Notes: a model not told the origin generated them from the sequence alone. A stretch of DNA of 64,000 bases from Salinibacterium hongtaonis (GCF_003065485.1 NZ_CP026951.1:2418001-2482000), one strand, 5' to 3'. Counted from the stretch's first letter, positions 33,501-44,025 are shown. Made by a program: numbers and translations.

Positions 33501-34802
33501 ATGGTTTGGCCAGCACAAAAGATATGGGGAATCTTGACTACAACGAATCGCACTGCCGTCATCGTGGGGCAGGGTTACGTCGGTCTGCCAGTTGCGATGC
33601 GGGCCATTGAGGTCGGCTACACCGTCGTCGGGATCGACCTCAACGAAATGCGGACGGATAGCCTCAAGGCAGGGATTTCCTACGTAGGCGACATCCCTGA
33701 TTCCCAGCTACAGGCGGCATTAGCCACCGGCCGCTATACACCCACCACCGACTACGCGGATTGTGCGGGGTTTGACGTCGCCGTCATAACAGTTCCTACC
33801 CCTCTTCGCGAAAGCATTCCCGACCTCACCTTCATAGAAGAGTCATCGAAGTCACTGGCACGCCATCTAAAAGTCGGCGCCACCGTGATCTTGGAATCAA
33901 CCACCTATCCAGGCACAACTGAAGAGCTGTTGGTCCCCATCCTGGAGGAGGGATCAGGCCTCACCGCAGGCGTGGACTTCTTCGTCGGATACAGCCCCGA
34001 AAGAATTGACCCTGGCAACAAAATTTGGGGATTCGTCGAGACCCCCAAGGTAGTGTCGGGCATCGATGATGAGTCGTTGGCCCGCGTCAAAGAGTTCTAC
34101 GACGACCTGGTCAACACAACTGTCCCGGTGCTTTCCCCCAAGGAAGCCGAACTGACCAAATTGCTTGAGAACACTTTTAGGCACGTGAATATTGCGCTCG
34201 TAAACGAGCTTGCTATCTTCGCGAATCAGCTTGGGGTGAACATCTGGGATTCGATAGAGGCAGCGAGCACGAAGCCGTTCGGCTTCATGAAGTTCACGCC
34301 GGGCCCCGGGGTCGGGGGCCACTGCCTTCCCGTAGACCCCAGCTACCTCTCGTGGCAGGTGCGACGCAAGCTTGGGCAAAACTTCCGGTTTGTTGAGCTT
34401 GCAAACGATGTCAACGATCACATGCCCGACTACGTGGTGCAGCGAGCAATCGCAATGCTAAACAACGATCGCAAACCGCTCAATGGGGCGCGCGTTCTCC
34501 TTGTCGGCCTCGCCTATAAGAAGAACACGGGAGACTTCCGCGAATCGCCCGCGATTCGCCTCATAGAGCTTCTCTCGGAGTACGGCGCTGTTGTCGTTGC
34601 AGTTGACGACCACGTGGAGAGTTATGGATGGCCGCTCGGTGTGGAAAAGATCAGCCTCACTGCGCAAGAACTCGCCAGCAGCGACATCGCCATACTCGTG
34701 ACCGATCACGACGACCTCGACCTGTCGATTCTGGCGTCCGCAACGATTCCTGTCCTCGACACGAAGAACCGCGTCTCCGGGCCTAGCGTACAGATCCTGT
34801 AG
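33501..34802 (+). CDS. UDP-HexNAc 6-dehydrogenase (WbpA/WbpO-like)
   Basis: The product is 433 residues from the ATG, or 422 from a TTG at 33534. It oxidises C6 of a UDP-sugar to the carboxylate with two NAD. The Rossmann motif is VIVGQGYVGLPVAM, the middle domain has YSPERIDPGN and ELTKLLENTFRHVNIALVNE, and the catalytic cysteine is in GVGGHCLPVDPSYLSW. The form GGHCxPVDPxYLSW is that of UDP-N-acetylhexosamine dehydrogenases rather than of UDP-glucose dehydrogenase. Together with the WbpP-like epimerase it could make UDP-GalNAcA. The base composition is less GC-rich than at the window's ends. Neither possible start has a strong ribosome site. Confidence 0.9.
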   Translation: MVWPAQKIWGILTTTNRTAVIVGQGYVGLPVAMRAIEVGYTVVGIDLNEMRTDSLKAGISYVGDIPDSQLQAALATGRYTPTTDYADCAGFDVAVITVPTPLRESIPDLTFIEESSKSLARHLKVGATVILESTTYPGTTEELLVPILEEGSGLTAGVDFFVGYSPERIDPGNKIWGFVETPKVVSGIDDESLARVKEFYDDLVNTTVPVLSPKEAELTKLLENTFRHVNIALVNELAIFANQLGVNIWDSIEAASTKPFGFMKFTPGPGVGGHCLPVDPSYLSWQVRRKLGQNFRFVELANDVNDHMPDYVVQRAIAMLNNDRKPLNGARVLLVGLAYKKNTGDFRESPAIRLIELLSEYGAVVVAVDDHVESYGWPLGVEKISLTAQELASSDIAILVTDHDDLDLSILASATIPVLDTKNRVSGPSVQIL

Positions 34803-34829
34803 CCGCGCGCCGTCTGCAGTGAATATTCA

Positions 34830-35996
34830 ATGAGGATTCTCCGACTGATGACCTCGGCGGGGCTTGGGGCTCTGTTCGGGGCCCTCACTCCGATAGGTGC
34901 GTTGCTGCTCCTCGCTCCTCTGGAGTATGGCCAGTTCTCAATCGTTTACCTGTTGTTTGCGTTCGGCTTTTCAATCCAGTACTCGGTGATCAGCGACGCA
35001 TGGAATCGCGCTACGGTGCTTTCCGGCAACGCGTCATCAGCCCGCTCCTACGGCAGTGCACTCGTCGATCTCTCTCTGCTGTTCGGCCTTGCAAGCGCCA
35101 TAGTGTCCCTTGCTCTGGTCGGACTTCGCCCGCTGTGGTGGGTCTATGGCCTTGCCGTGTTCTTTGCCCTCTACCGCGGTGGGCGACGCTACTACGCTGT
35201 CGCTGCCGGGCAGTCCCGAAGAATTGCTGTCTCGGACATCTCTGGAATTTTGGGCTTTGCCTTTTCGCTGGCTCTGTGCCTCCAATTCGGCCCAGAAGCA
35301 GCTGTTGCCATCAGCTGGCTGGTCGCGTCAACTCTGAGCGGTTTGATTCTAAAAATGCCTTCGCGAAGCCGCGGCGAGGGCCTTGCTGCTTGGTGCCGTC
35401 ACCACTGGACGTCAATCAAGCCCCTGCTTGTCGACTCCTTGTTCATGGACGCAGGTGCCATCGGAACACCCTTTCTGCTTGCGGGGTTCATGGGCTCCGC
35501 CAAGTTCGGAATTTATCGTGCGGTGTCCAACGTGGCAATGCCGGTGCGACTTATCATCGAACCAATTCGTCCTCGTCTCGGCCAAATGTCTCCGTCCAGA
35601 TTGCTCGGGATGGCCGCATCGATAGTGATCGGCGGAGCCGCGTTGGTTCTGACTGTCGCCTGCTATCTAGCGCTTGCGCTCATTGTTCCCGCGTTACCGT
35701 TCGAAGTGGGGACCTTGACTGCGCTGGGCGCCCACGCCTTTTCGACATCACTTTTTGTCGCGGGGAACCTGCTGGGAACCGTTTACTACATCGCCTGCCG
35801 AGCAAGCTCCCCAGGTCGTGACATCTTTATCGGCCGCGCCACTCAAACCGCGCTCGTCATAGCCTTGCCCCTTGCGGGGTTTGCAATAGACGATCTGAGC
35901 GGCGCCATATGGGGCTTCAGCGTTTCGAGCCTGATATCGGCAATGGTCTGGCTGTACCTTGCGTGGCGGGTAGCCCGCAGCACACATCTCAAGTAG
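34830..35996 (+). CDS. Polysaccharide flippase-like membrane protein (Wzx)
   Basis: The product is 388 residues with about 11-12 hydrophobic segments. It is short for Wzx (usually 420-500) and weakly conserved. The N-terminal half (FGALTPIGALLLLAPLEYGQ) and the central MGSAKFGIYRAVSNVAMPVR, where a conserved arginine follows GxYR, resemble the MOP flippases. It probably exports the lipid-linked repeat unit of the second glycan locus. It begins 27 bases after the dehydrogenase gene on the same strand. It ends 22 bases from the convergent amidotransferase gene. Confidence 0.7.
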   Translation: MRILRLMTSAGLGALFGALTPIGALLLLAPLEYGQFSIVYLLFAFGFSIQYSVISDAWNRATVLSGNASSARSYGSALVDLSLLFGLASAIVSLALVGLRPLWWVYGLAVFFALYRGGRRYYAVAAGQSRRIAVSDISGILGFAFSLALCLQFGPEAAVAISWLVASTLSGLILKMPSRSRGEGLAAWCRHHWTSIKPLLVDSLFMDAGAIGTPFLLAGFMGSAKFGIYRAVSNVAMPVRLIIEPIRPRLGQMSPSRLLGMAASIVIGGAALVLTVACYLALALIVPALPFEVGTLTALGAHAFSTSLFVAGNLLGTVYYIACRASSPGRDIFIGRATQTALVIALPLAGFAIDDLSGAIWGFSVSSLISAMVWLYLAWRVARSTHLK

Positions 35997-36017
35997 TCGA
36001 CCGTGTCCGGGCTCCAG

Positions 36018-37979
36018 CTAGCGGGCTAGACGCTGCTCATCGAGCCACGCCTGGAACATCAGTATCGTCCAAAGGTGGTGTTGCCACGGGTGCTTGCCAC
36101 TGAGGTGCTCCGCCCACATTTTGCGAATAGGCTCCGGGTGAAAGTACCCCTCCCTTCGGAGGCGCCCTTCATCAAGAAGTTCTTCGGCCCAGTCTCTCAA
36201 CGGGCCGCGTAACCAGTCATCCAGAGGAATGCCGAAGCCAGCTTTCGGGCGTTCGATGAGTTCTCGCGGAACATGCCTATAGAGCACTTCCCTGAGCACC
36301 CATTTACTCACTCCATCTCGAATTTTCAGGTCGAGCGGGAGACTCCACGCCAGTTCCATTACTCGATGGTCCAGCATGGGCACCCGCGTTTCCAGGCTGT
36401 TTGCCATCGCCGCGCGGTCAACTTTTACAAGGATGTCATCCGGCAAGTAGGTCTGGCTATCCATCGCCATCATCCAGTGTTCCAATGAGTCCTGAACGGG
36501 CCACGCAGTTTCATCGGTGACCCGAGTAGGTGGTTCGTATCCGCCAATAACCACCGAAGACGGGTCATCCCAATGACTGGTCAGCATGCGATAGAAGTCG
36601 TGACCATCTGTCGAAGACAATACCTTTGCGAGCTTATGCGCCTTGTCGCCGGGAGTGACAATGTTCATGGATGCAGGCAATACCTTTGAGGCGTGTGCCA
36701 TGAAGCCGTCCCATTTCGCGGGCGAAACACTTGTCAAAGCCTTAGCCGCTGCGGAACGTGCGAATTTCGGAAGCTTGGCGAATCGCCCCCAGACAGCTTT
36801 TGCCGACACGTAGCGGTTGTAACCGCCGAACACCTCATCGCCTGCGTCACCACTCAGCGCGACTTTTACATGCTGACTCGTAAGCCGACTAACTAAGTAA
36901 GTCGGGATCTGCGAGCTGTCCGCGAACGGCTCGCAGTAGATGCCCGGCAGAGCGGGGATGACGGAAAGCGCATCCTCCGCAGTGACGTAAAGCTCTGTGT
37001 GGTCGGTCCCGAGGTGATCGGCTACCGCTTGGGCGTGCTGCGCTTCGTCGTATGCCGGTGTGGGCGAACCGATTGTGAAGGTCTTCACCGGACTAGCGCT
37101 CTGCGTCTGCATCAGCGCCACAATTACGCTGCTGTCGATGCCTCCCGATAGGAATGCTCCGAGCGGAACATCAGAGAGCATCTGATCGTGGATGCTCGAC
37201 GATAGCCGAGCTTCGACAGCGTCGACTGCGTCCGAGTCGCTGCCTCCGAAAGATTCTTCTCGCACTAGCATCCCGTTGAGGCTCCAATAGGGCCGGGATT
37301 GTGCTGCCGTAGGGTTCGACCCAGGCGAGAACGGCAGTGTGAGGAGGTGAGCCGGTTCGAGCTTACGAATTCCTTCGTAGATTGAGTACGGCGCGGGAAC
37401 GTTGTTGTGACGCAAGTAAAGCGAGAGCGCGCCTCGATCGATAGGTGCGTGGAATGCCGGGTGGGCCCTCAGCGCCTTGAGTTCCGACCCAAAGAGAAAG
37501 ACTCCGTCTTGCCACCCGTAGTAGAGGGGCTTCTCCCCTATGCGGTCGCGAGCAAGCGTGAGTTCGGCAGAGGCCGAATCCCATAGCGCGAACGCAAACA
37601 TTCCGACTGCTGACTGCAGCGTCCGCTCCACTCCCCAGTGGCTGAAACCAGCGAGAAGGGTCTCCGTATCGGAATGCCCTTTCCAATCAACGGAAAAGGA
37701 CTCCGCTTCAAGCCGGGCACGAATTTCTAAATGGTTGTAGATCTCGCCGTTGAACGCAATGACGAAGCGCCCATCGTGCGATGCCATCGGCTGATGGCCA
37801 GCTTCTGAAAGGTCGAGAATCGCTAGTCGCCGATGCCCTAGGACTATACCCACGGACGCGTCAGACCAATAGCCGGCGTTATCGGGACCCCTATGACAGA
37901 TGGTGTCGTTCATCCGACGAATTATCTCCTGGTTAGAGCCGCCACCCAGCTGCTCCATATATCCAGAGAAACCACACAT
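36018..37979 (-). CDS. asnB: Glutamine-dependent asparagine synthase-like amidotransferase
   Basis: The product is 653 residues. The class II glutaminase domain starts with the nucleophile Cys2 ([10 protein letters not shown]) and has [12 protein letters not shown]. The synthetase domain has the pyrophosphate loop [19 protein letters not shown] near residue 280, [16 protein letters not shown], and a long C-terminal helical part. Members in O-antigen loci (for example WbpS) amidate sugar uronic acids instead of aspartate, and the place at the end of this operon fits that role. GGAG lies seven bases before the ATG, which sets the required N-terminal cysteine; an upstream in-frame ATG at 38078 would block it. 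The upstream glycosyltransferase ends four bases away. Confidence 0.9.
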   Translation of the reverse strand: MCGFSGYMEQLGGGSNQEIIRRMNDTICHRGPDNAGYWSDASVGIVLGHRRLAILDLSEAGHQPMASHDGRFVIAFNGEIYNHLEIRARLEAESFSVDWKGHSDTETLLAGFSHWGVERTLQSAVGMFAFALWDSASAELTLARDRIGEKPLYYGWQDGVFLFGSELKALRAHPAFHAPIDRGALSLYLRHNNVPAPYSIYEGIRKLEPAHLLTLPFSPGSNPTAAQSRPYWSLNGMLVREESFGGSDSDAVDAVEARLSSSIHDQMLSDVPLGAFLSGGIDSSVIVALMQTQSASPVKTFTIGSPTPAYDEAQHAQAVADHLGTDHTELYVTAEDALSVIPALPGIYCEPFADSSQIPTYLVSRLTSQHVKVALSGDAGDEVFGGYNRYVSAKAVWGRFAKLPKFARSAAAKALTSVSPAKWDGFMAHASKVLPASMNIVTPGDKAHKLAKVLSSTDGHDFYRMLTSHWDDPSSVVIGGYEPPTRVTDETAWPVQDSLEHWMMAMDSQTYLPDDILVKVDRAAMANSLETRVPMLDHRVMELAWSLPLDLKIRDGVSKWVLREVLYRHVPRELIERPKAGFGIPLDDWLRGPLRDWAEELLDEGRLRREGYFHPEPIRKMWAEHLSGKHPWQHHLWTILMFQAWLDEQRLAR

Positions 37980-37983
37980 ACCT

Positions 37984-39060
37984 TTACTCCACCCCGTCGA
38001 ACGTCTCAGTGCCCAAGGCCATCGCGCTTGACCATTGCTTCTCCCATGCACCGAAACTAAAGTGCCGGGTGACTCCATCTAGAGCCTTCATGCCAGCAAG
38101 TGAGCGGTCGGCATCGCTCATCTCTATGATCTGTCCAATCGCCGCTATCCATTCCTCATTGTTCCCTGCCGCCGTACCCCCGAGTTTCTTGAGAACGCCG
38201 GCGTTGGCTCCAACTGGGCTTCCAACTAGCGGCAGGCCGCTGGCGGCATATTGCAGAAGCTTGTAGGAGCATTTACCACGGCTGTACGGGGTGTCGTTGA
38301 GTGGCATTATTCCGAAATCCGCTTGAGTCAGACAGTTCGCGAACCCGGCAGCAGTCCACTGTTCCCTATCCACCATCGGATCGAGCCGTCCGAGCGAAGT
38401 GTTCCCCGCGCTAACCACCGCAATGCGCAGCCCGAATCTCTTGTTGAGTTCCAAGAGTGGCTCCCCCACCGCGCGTAGCAAGGGCTCGGTTGCTGGGGAT
38501 CCGATCCAGACAGCGCGCGGAACGCTAGTAATGCCATAGTCCCGCTTTGGAGAGTAGTTGCGCGGCTCAACGCAGCTCGGAATCATCACCACGTTGTCTG
38601 AGTACTCCCGGGCCTGTGCTGCTAGTACATCACTGCCAGCGATGACGACATCCGCGGCGCTAACCGACCTCGCCCACACCTTCTCTTTAGACCAGAGCCT
38701 TCGAGTCCAAGAACCAGTGTCAAACTTCAATGCGTCATCGAAGTCATACACCCCGCGACGAGCTGCCCGCAGCAAGCGTTCCTCGATAGCTCCCGAACTG
38801 AACGGAGAGGCTTGCCGACTCAACAGCAGGGTTACATGTCCGACCCTTTTTTCGAGAGCGCGAAGACTGACCTCCGCTCGACAAACGTTCGGAATGTTCT
38901 TGGCAAGCCTGGCCGGCTGATTGTCTGATGTGCCGACATACTCGAAACGGTCAGAGGGAATCCCGAGGTGATCAAACCAGTCGTATACCCTCACTCGGGT
39001 ACTCGCTCCTGTAGGTCCATACGTAGATACGGCCACGGCTCTACCCACAATTGGCTCCAT
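37984..39060 (-). CDS. GT-B glycosyltransferase
   Basis: The product is 358 residues. The N-terminus has [20 protein letters not shown], a form of the GT4 glycine loop. It is followed by [11 protein letters not shown], the acceptor-side motif seen in many exopolysaccharide transferases. The donor half has [18 protein letters not shown] and [20 protein letters not shown], in which the lysine and glutamine positions replace the usual EX7E. It is expected to act on lipid-linked intermediates in the cytoplasm. The ATG at 39060 is preferred because the similarity begins nearby and it leaves a seven-base gap to the upstream gene. Confidence 0.82.
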   Translation of the reverse strand: MEPIVGRAVAVSTYGPTGASTRVRVYDWFDHLGIPSDRFEYVGTSDNQPARLAKNIPNVCRAEVSLRALEKRVGHVTLLLSRQASPFSSGAIEERLLRAARRGVYDFDDALKFDTGSWTRRLWSKEKVWARSVSAADVVIAGSDVLAAQAREYSDNVVMIPSCVEPRNYSPKRDYGITSVPRAVWIGSPATEPLLRAVGEPLLELNKRFGLRIAVVSAGNTSLGRLDPMVDREQWTAAGFANCLTQADFGIMPLNDTPYSRGKCSYKLLQYAASGLPLVGSPVGANAGVLKKLGGTAAGNNEEWIAAIGQIIEMSDADRSLAGMKALDGVTRHFSFGAWEKQWSSAMALGTETFDGVE

Positions 39061-39067
39061 CTCTGAC

Positions 39068-40465
39068 CTAAGCGCCGAGCGGGCGTGGCCCCGCACCCAT
39101 GTTCATTGGCTTGGCATCGTCGCCAGCTGACTCTATTCGGAGCAGAGCGTTCACAGTTGCCACAAGAAAGAAAAACATCCAAAAGTTGCCGAGTGTATGA
39201 AGGTATGGATTCGTTGCGTTTGCAATCAGTAGAGCTCCAGTTCCGGTCAGCGCAGCGAGGACTAGCGAGTTCCGATCAGGGAACCGCCTAAACGCTCGAA
39301 AGCTGGCGAGAAGCACCCAGATAGTGATGCCGGCGAGGCACAATGCGCCAAAGATTCCTACGGCATTCAGAACTAGAAAATACTGAACTTCGAACGCCCA
39401 GGGCCTGTCGGCGTCTCGTAGAAATCCGGCGATCTCGGCACCGAGACCGTTTCCGAAAACCGGAGCGTGCCGCCATTCGTCCAGAAGCAGGAATACTGAT
39501 TCGCCACGGGGAGAGTCTGGTGAAAACTCCGAGAGCACCAGGGATTCGACGACCTTCGCTGGAGAAACCTTGAAAACTGGAAATGATAGGGTCCCGGCAA
39601 CTATGGCTGCGCCGAGAACCACAAAGGCGCGGCGGCGAATGGACGAGGACGCTCGAGAAGTGACGATCACGGCTACCGCGATACCCACCGAAATCACTAG
39701 GGCCAGCATCAACCCCCGCCGCCCACTCAAAAGAAGAATACAAAGACCGAGTGCAACTGCAGGCCACGCAACGAACCGCGATACTCGCGAAGAATACGTG
39801 CTGGGCAGCATGAGCGACACGAGTAGGAATGGCAAAAGGAAAGCCAACGAAGATATCGAATGGTACGAAATCGTCGCACCGTTCTCCTGCCCGCCGAGAG
39901 CAAGCCCCAAATCGAGGTAATAGAACCAGATTGCGACAGGCTGTTGAGCGCTTGCGAGAAGCCAGTAGGTAACACCTACGAGTCCAATCGCCAGCATCAC
40001 AAACGGGAAGATACTTATGACGGCCTTCAGGATACGCAAGTCAATGGCCGCGACGAGAACGACCCATACGGCCGGCACCAAGACAAAAAAGACACCTTCG
40101 GATAGTGCTCCGACGTTGCCTCGACCGACACCGATAGCCGTCCCGACACACCCAACCACGAGAGCAATAGAGAAACAAAGCTTCACTCGATAGTCCAGCC
40201 AGAACCCATTCTTCAGGCCCATCAGCATCGCGCCAACGAATACCAAAACGTAGGCCGCGAGCGTTAGGTAATTGTTCCCCACGGGTTTCACGGCCCAAAC
40301 TGCGAAACCGCCAATAACCAAAAATGATGCGGTCATTTCAACAGCGCGGTGGGAGAGGAAAGTAAATTTTGCTCTTGGCAGCGACATAGGGCGCAGCGCC
40401 TGCCTCATCAGACGTGAACTGGGCGCTTCTGCAGAGCTAGCCTTTCGCTGTTCCTTCAGACCCAA
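39068..40465 (-). CDS. O-antigen ligase/polymerase-like membrane protein
   Basis: The product is 465 residues with about 11-12 membrane segments (for example LVIGGFAVWAVKPVGNNYL and FVLVPAVWVVLVAAIDL). A large loop near residues 310-370 contains SPRGESVFLLLDEWRHAPVF followed by GNGLGAE. The arginine and the GxGxG-type end of this loop are typical of the WaaL/Wzy superfamily. It probably polymerises or ligates the second glycan outside the membrane. It starts directly after the stop of another polytopic protein with the same kind of layout. Confidence 0.8.
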   Translation of the reverse strand: MGLKEQRKASSAEAPSSRLMRQALRPMSLPRAKFTFLSHRAVEMTASFLVIGGFAVWAVKPVGNNYLTLAAYVLVFVGAMLMGLKNGFWLDYRVKLCFSIALVVGCVGTAIGVGRGNVGALSEGVFFVLVPAVWVVLVAAIDLRILKAVISIFPFVMLAIGLVGVTYWLLASAQQPVAIWFYYLDLGLALGGQENGATISYHSISSLAFLLPFLLVSLMLPSTYSSRVSRFVAWPAVALGLCILLLSGRRGLMLALVISVGIAVAVIVTSRASSSIRRRAFVVLGAAIVAGTLSFPVFKVSPAKVVESLVLSEFSPDSPRGESVFLLLDEWRHAPVFGNGLGAEIAGFLRDADRPWAFEVQYFLVLNAVGIFGALCLAGITIWVLLASFRAFRRFPDRNSLVLAALTGTGALLIANATNPYLHTLGNFWMFFFLVATVNALLRIESAGDDAKPMNMGAGPRPLGA

Positions 40466-41908
40466 CTAATTCGCCTCATTAGGCTCAGTCCGGTCATCGA
40501 CGCGGGTGCGCTGAAGATAGCCCCTGACACGCGGCGATAGTGTCAGGGTGAGCACCAGTACCAGGAACAAACACACAAGGGTCAGTGTGTCGTTGAGTTT
40601 GAAGGCGAAGGTCGCAAAGGGAAGCGTGGAGACAAGCACGGCTTGAAGCCAGAAAGCACGGGGAGATTTGAACCGTCGCATATAGGCCCACGCGATGACG
40701 AAACCCACTGCGGTAGAACCGAAAGCAACCCCGAGCGCACGGAAGTCCCTATAGAACGGCTCGAGCGACGTGAAAACGTTTGTCCAAACAGCGGTGTCTA
40801 TGAATGGGTTGATCTCGTTCCAGCGCTGAATTCCAGGTATCACCTTCAAAATTGGCGAAAATGTCCGAGCTCCCCAGGTCTGCGGGTTGTAATCCCCGAC
40901 GAGGATGGCACCTTCGAACTCATCCGGCGGCCATTCGTAGTTTGTCGAGTCTACGAGCTGCAGAAAGGCCGCCACCCCGCCCGTGTAGTAGATGAACGGC
41001 TCCGTTAAGCCGCTTCGTTCGAGAGTCGACGAGACCGCGCCCGTAGACAGAGCTTGTCCGCCTTCCTTGCCTAATGCACCGCCGATTGCCTGAAACGCAA
41101 CGAATCCGACTACCCCGATCAGTGCCACCCCTGCGCCCAAGCGCAACTTGCCTTTTCGCTTGGCGCTGTTCAAGTTTTCGCGAGCTTGAACGCCCGCAGC
41201 GGGCTCCGCCAATCCGGACGCCTTTTTGTGCGGTTTTGTAACCAATACGGCCGCGAGCAGAAGGAGCCCGACGAAAAGGTTCGTTCGCTGCAGTAGGGCA
41301 AACATACTCACCGCGATAAGTGCCACCGCAGAAAGCCGTAGCCAAATGGGCAACGGATTCCGAACGGCCTCTTTGTAGCCAAAGATCGCAATGAGGAAAG
41401 GACCTATGTAAAGAAGGACTCGAACAGGAAGAGGTATTCCTTCCAAGTAGGTGGGGTCGCTCGCACCCCTGATTACGACCGGGTCAGTGAACAACGTCGC
41501 GATTCCGAACCGTTGCTCGATCAGCACAAGGTAAATCGTGAAGGCCGCGAAATACACTGCCGTCAGAACCGCGAGCATCGGTCTAGTAACTATCTCGGTT
41601 CTGCCCGAAAATCCCTCGCTCAAATCGGCCCTCGCGCCGGTGTCAATTCGATGAGATCTCGAGGAAAAATTAGCCAGTACGGCTCCCACATTAAACGCCA
41701 CCAAACCCACTGACAGCGTGAGCCAGGATGCGACACTTGCTTCCTTGTAGTCGATCAGGCCTGTTCCGAGTAGCGCAATCGCACCACCCCAAATTACGTT
41801 GTGGAATGCGGCTACGGCTATTGCGCGCTTGTTGTATCGATTCACCGCGAACGTGATTGCCGTCAGTAGCAATACAAGGCACAATCCCCACGCCCAGTTA
41901 GGCATCAT
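40466..41908 (-). CDS. Oligosaccharide repeat-unit polymerase-like membrane protein
   Basis: The product is 480 residues with about 12 hydrophobic segments and an outward loop near residues 290-390 (STGAVSSTLERSGLTEPFIY, NPQTWGARTFSPILKVIPG). The WxARTFSP and ERSGLTEPF elements occur in Wzy-like polymerases of the EpsG or O-antigen polysaccharide polymerase group. A polar stretch between helices near residue 225 (KPHKKASGLAEP) is cytoplasmic. It overlaps the upstream glycosyltransferase start by four bases. Its role is probably repeat-unit polymerisation; which of the two adjacent proteins polymerises and which ligates is not decidable from sequence. Confidence 0.72.
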   Translation of the reverse strand: MMPNWAWGLCLVLLLTAITFAVNRYNKRAIAVAAFHNVIWGGAIALLGTGLIDYKEASVASWLTLSVGLVAFNVGAVLANFSSRSHRIDTGARADLSEGFSGRTEIVTRPMLAVLTAVYFAAFTIYLVLIEQRFGIATLFTDPVVIRGASDPTYLEGIPLPVRVLLYIGPFLIAIFGYKEAVRNPLPIWLRLSAVALIAVSMFALLQRTNLFVGLLLLAAVLVTKPHKKASGLAEPAAGVQARENLNSAKRKGKLRLGAGVALIGVVGFVAFQAIGGALGKEGGQALSTGAVSSTLERSGLTEPFIYYTGGVAAFLQLVDSTNYEWPPDEFEGAILVGDYNPQTWGARTFSPILKVIPGIQRWNEINPFIDTAVWTNVFTSLEPFYRDFRALGVAFGSTAVGFVIAWAYMRRFKSPRAFWLQAVLVSTLPFATFAFKLNDTLTLVCLFLVLVLTLTLSPRVRGYLQRTRVDDRTEPNEAN

Positions 41909-43074
41909 GCGCCTTTGGCCGACGTGATGAGATCATCATAAAATTCAGCGTAGAGATCCCAAACATTGTTTCGCGAATAAAACTCCACGGTCCTCGCTCG
42001 TGCCGCTTCTCCCATTGCTTTGCGACGCTCTGGGTCGCGAATCAACTTTGTCAGCCCTTCGGCCAAACTATGGGCTGACCCGACCGGAACAATTAGACCG
42101 GTAACGCCTTCAACGACAGAATCGACGGCCCCTGTGGCACTCGTCGTGACGGTAGGAATCCCCATGGCAGCAGCCTCAAGTACGACATTCGGGAAGCCTT
42201 CGCGACGAGTCGGGAGACATAGAACGTCCACCAGACCGTAGTAGATCGCCGGATCCTCGACATGCCCCGTCTGACATACCAGGTTCCCCGCCTCACTGAG
42301 GAATGCAACATCTTCCTCGGGGTTGGGGCTATCAATTCCACCAACTATGAGCAATTGGAAATTGGTTCCTTGAGCGATTACCTGGCGTCGCGCATCGACC
42401 AAGACATCCAGCCCCTTGTCGAGGTTAAGTCTTCCAACAAAACCCACGACGGGCACGCCTGGCGTCAGGCCTAGCTCGGATCGCAACGCAGACAGGTTCG
42501 ATTCAGTGAATCGGTTTGGACTAAAGGCGCCGACATCGACGCCATTGGAGCTCCCTGCGCCGAGCACGACGACCTTGTCTTCGGATGCGATTTCGAGTTT
42601 CAGGAATTCGGCTCTCAGCGAATCGCTCACTGCGAGAACTTTGTGCGCCGAAGCCGACGCCACTTTTTCAAGGAACTTAAGCACCCTGCGCTTCGCGCCA
42701 AAGACTGTTTCGAGCCTCAGACCCCGGAGCAGGTAGACCCGTGAAGGCGTGCGAGTTAGCACCCCGGCGACACCGCCAAGCAGACCCGCTTTTGGAGTTC
42801 CCACCGACATGACGTCAGGTCGAACCTTCCGTAGGAGCCTGATCCATCGGACGAGCGCCGCGATGTCAGACAGCGGGGCGGGTTCACGGGCCATTTCAAG
42901 TGGGTGTGTCGTCACAAGTTTCGTCGACGCAAGTCGATCGAGGAGATCGCCTCTGGAACTCACCACATGAACGTCCCAGCCTCGTGTGGCCAGGAACTCA
43001 GGGAAACCGTCGAGGAGACGGATGGATGCGTCGGATGTCACCCCCAGGAGTATCCGCGGCCGCCGCCCGGTCAC
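41905..43074 (-). CDS. GT4 glycosyltransferase (PglA/WfbD-like)
   Basis: The product is 389 residues. It opens with PRILLGVTSDASIRLLDGFP and VHVVSSRGDLLDRLA. It then has VMSVGTPKAGLLGGVAGVL, which matches transferases acting on bacillosamine-type or FucNAc-linked lipids. The donor half has VVGFVGRLNLDKGLDVLVDA and the EX7E motif in RREGFPNVVLEAAAMGIPTV. It probably adds the second sugar to the diNAcBac-lipid made by the PglC-like enzyme, an inference from gene order. The GTG start overlaps the upstream epimerase stop and its own stop overlaps the next gene. Confidence 0.88.
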   Translation of the reverse strand: MTGRRPRILLGVTSDASIRLLDGFPEFLATRGWDVHVVSSRGDLLDRLASTKLVTTHPLEMAREPAPLSDIAALVRWIRLLRKVRPDVMSVGTPKAGLLGGVAGVLTRTPSRVYLLRGLRLETVFGAKRRVLKFLEKVASASAHKVLAVSDSLRAEFLKLEIASEDKVVVLGAGSSNGVDVGAFSPNRFTESNLSALRSELGLTPGVPVVGFVGRLNLDKGLDVLVDARRQVIAQGTNFQLLIVGGIDSPNPEEDVAFLSEAGNLVCQTGHVEDPAIYYGLVDVLCLPTRREGFPNVVLEAAAMGIPTVTTSATGAVDSVVEGVTGLIVPVGSAHSLAEGLTKLIRDPERRKAMGEAARARTVEFYSRNNVWDLYAEFYDDLITSAKGA

Positions 43075-44012
43075 AGCACCCCGCGCTTTTGCTTAAACCA
43101 GTTTGCTGTGCGTTCAAGGCCCTCGGCGAGCGGGAGCGGCTGAACATTGGGAAAGATCTCTCGGATGCGGACGCCGTCGGACTGGGACGCGCGCACGTCG
43201 CCGACCCGCCTATCTACATGCTCCACGCTCAGTGGACTGTTCAGCGTGAGTTCAAGTTGCTCGATAAGTTCGAGAAGGGTGGTGTTGGTGCCAAACGCCA
43301 GGTTGATGGGGTCGAGCGAACTCACTCGACGCTGCACTGCTTCGAGGATTGCCGCGCAGACCGTATCCACGTAGGTGAAGTCACGCGACTGCAGACCATC
43401 CCCGTGCACGATGAGTTCACGGCCGCTCAAGGCAGCGTCGAGGAACTTAGGTATGACCGCTGCGTAATCATGATCTGCAGGTTGTCCCGGCCCAAATACA
43501 TTGAAGAACCGAAAAGCCAGCGTCTTCATCCCGTATGAGAAACCGTAGGCGATTGCATACCCCTCCGTGGCGTGCTTGCTCACTCCATAGGGGCTCATGG
43601 GACGAGTCCAATCGAACTCGGACTTCGGAAGAGAGGGGTTGCTCCCATATACAGAGCTCGACGAAGCCACCACGACGTGCTCAACTCCACGTTCTCGAGC
43701 GGCTTCGAGAACGTTCAAAGTTCCCGTTATGTTGGCCGCGTGGGTGGGGCGTGGCGCTTTCACTGACCTCGGAACGCTGCCGATCGCGGCCAGATGAACG
43801 ATCGAATCCACTCCTTCACTCAGACCCGAAAGCAGCTCGTAGTCGAGAATCGAGCCTTCAGTGAACTCGGCCCGGAGACCGTCGAGGTTGTCCAACCGGC
43901 CCGTACTGAGATCATCGATGATTCGGATTTCAACGTCAGGAGCGTTGTCGTTGAAATAGCGAGTGAGGTTGGAACCTATGAAACCCGCACCGCCCGTAAT
44001 TAGAACTCTCAT
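43071..44012 (-). CDS. UDP-GlcNAc 4-epimerase-like SDR (WbpP-like)
   Basis: The product is 313 residues. The NAD motif is MRVLITGGAGFIGSN. The active site is SSSSVYG followed by SPYGVSKHATEGYA with Tyr-x3-Lys. The block GSVPRSVKAPRPTHAANITG is characteristic of WbpP-type epimerases acting on N-acetylated UDP-hexosamines and of related UDP-glucuronate epimerases. It probably makes UDP-GalNAc, or epimerises the matching uronate, for the second glycan. The dehydrogenase at 33501 and the AsnB-type enzyme at 36018 extend that route. It lies 13 bases after the pglD-like gene. Confidence 0.86.
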   Translation of the reverse strand: MRVLITGGAGFIGSNLTRYFNDNAPDVEIRIIDDLSTGRLDNLDGLRAEFTEGSILDYELLSGLSEGVDSIVHLAAIGSVPRSVKAPRPTHAANITGTLNVLEAARERGVEHVVVASSSSVYGSNPSLPKSEFDWTRPMSPYGVSKHATEGYAIAYGFSYGMKTLAFRFFNVFGPGQPADHDYAAVIPKFLDAALSGRELIVHGDGLQSRDFTYVDTVCAAILEAVQRRVSSLDPINLAFGTNTTLLELIEQLELTLNSPLSVEHVDRRVGDVRASQSDGVRIREIFPNVQPLPLAEGLERTANWFKQKRGVL

Positions 44013-44025
44013 TTTTCACTCCAAT

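Noticed and set aside
36018-37979. Housekeeping asparagine synthetase
   Set aside because: Sequence alone cannot exclude it, but the position as last gene of a tight glycan operon favours sugar amidation, so the call was kept general.
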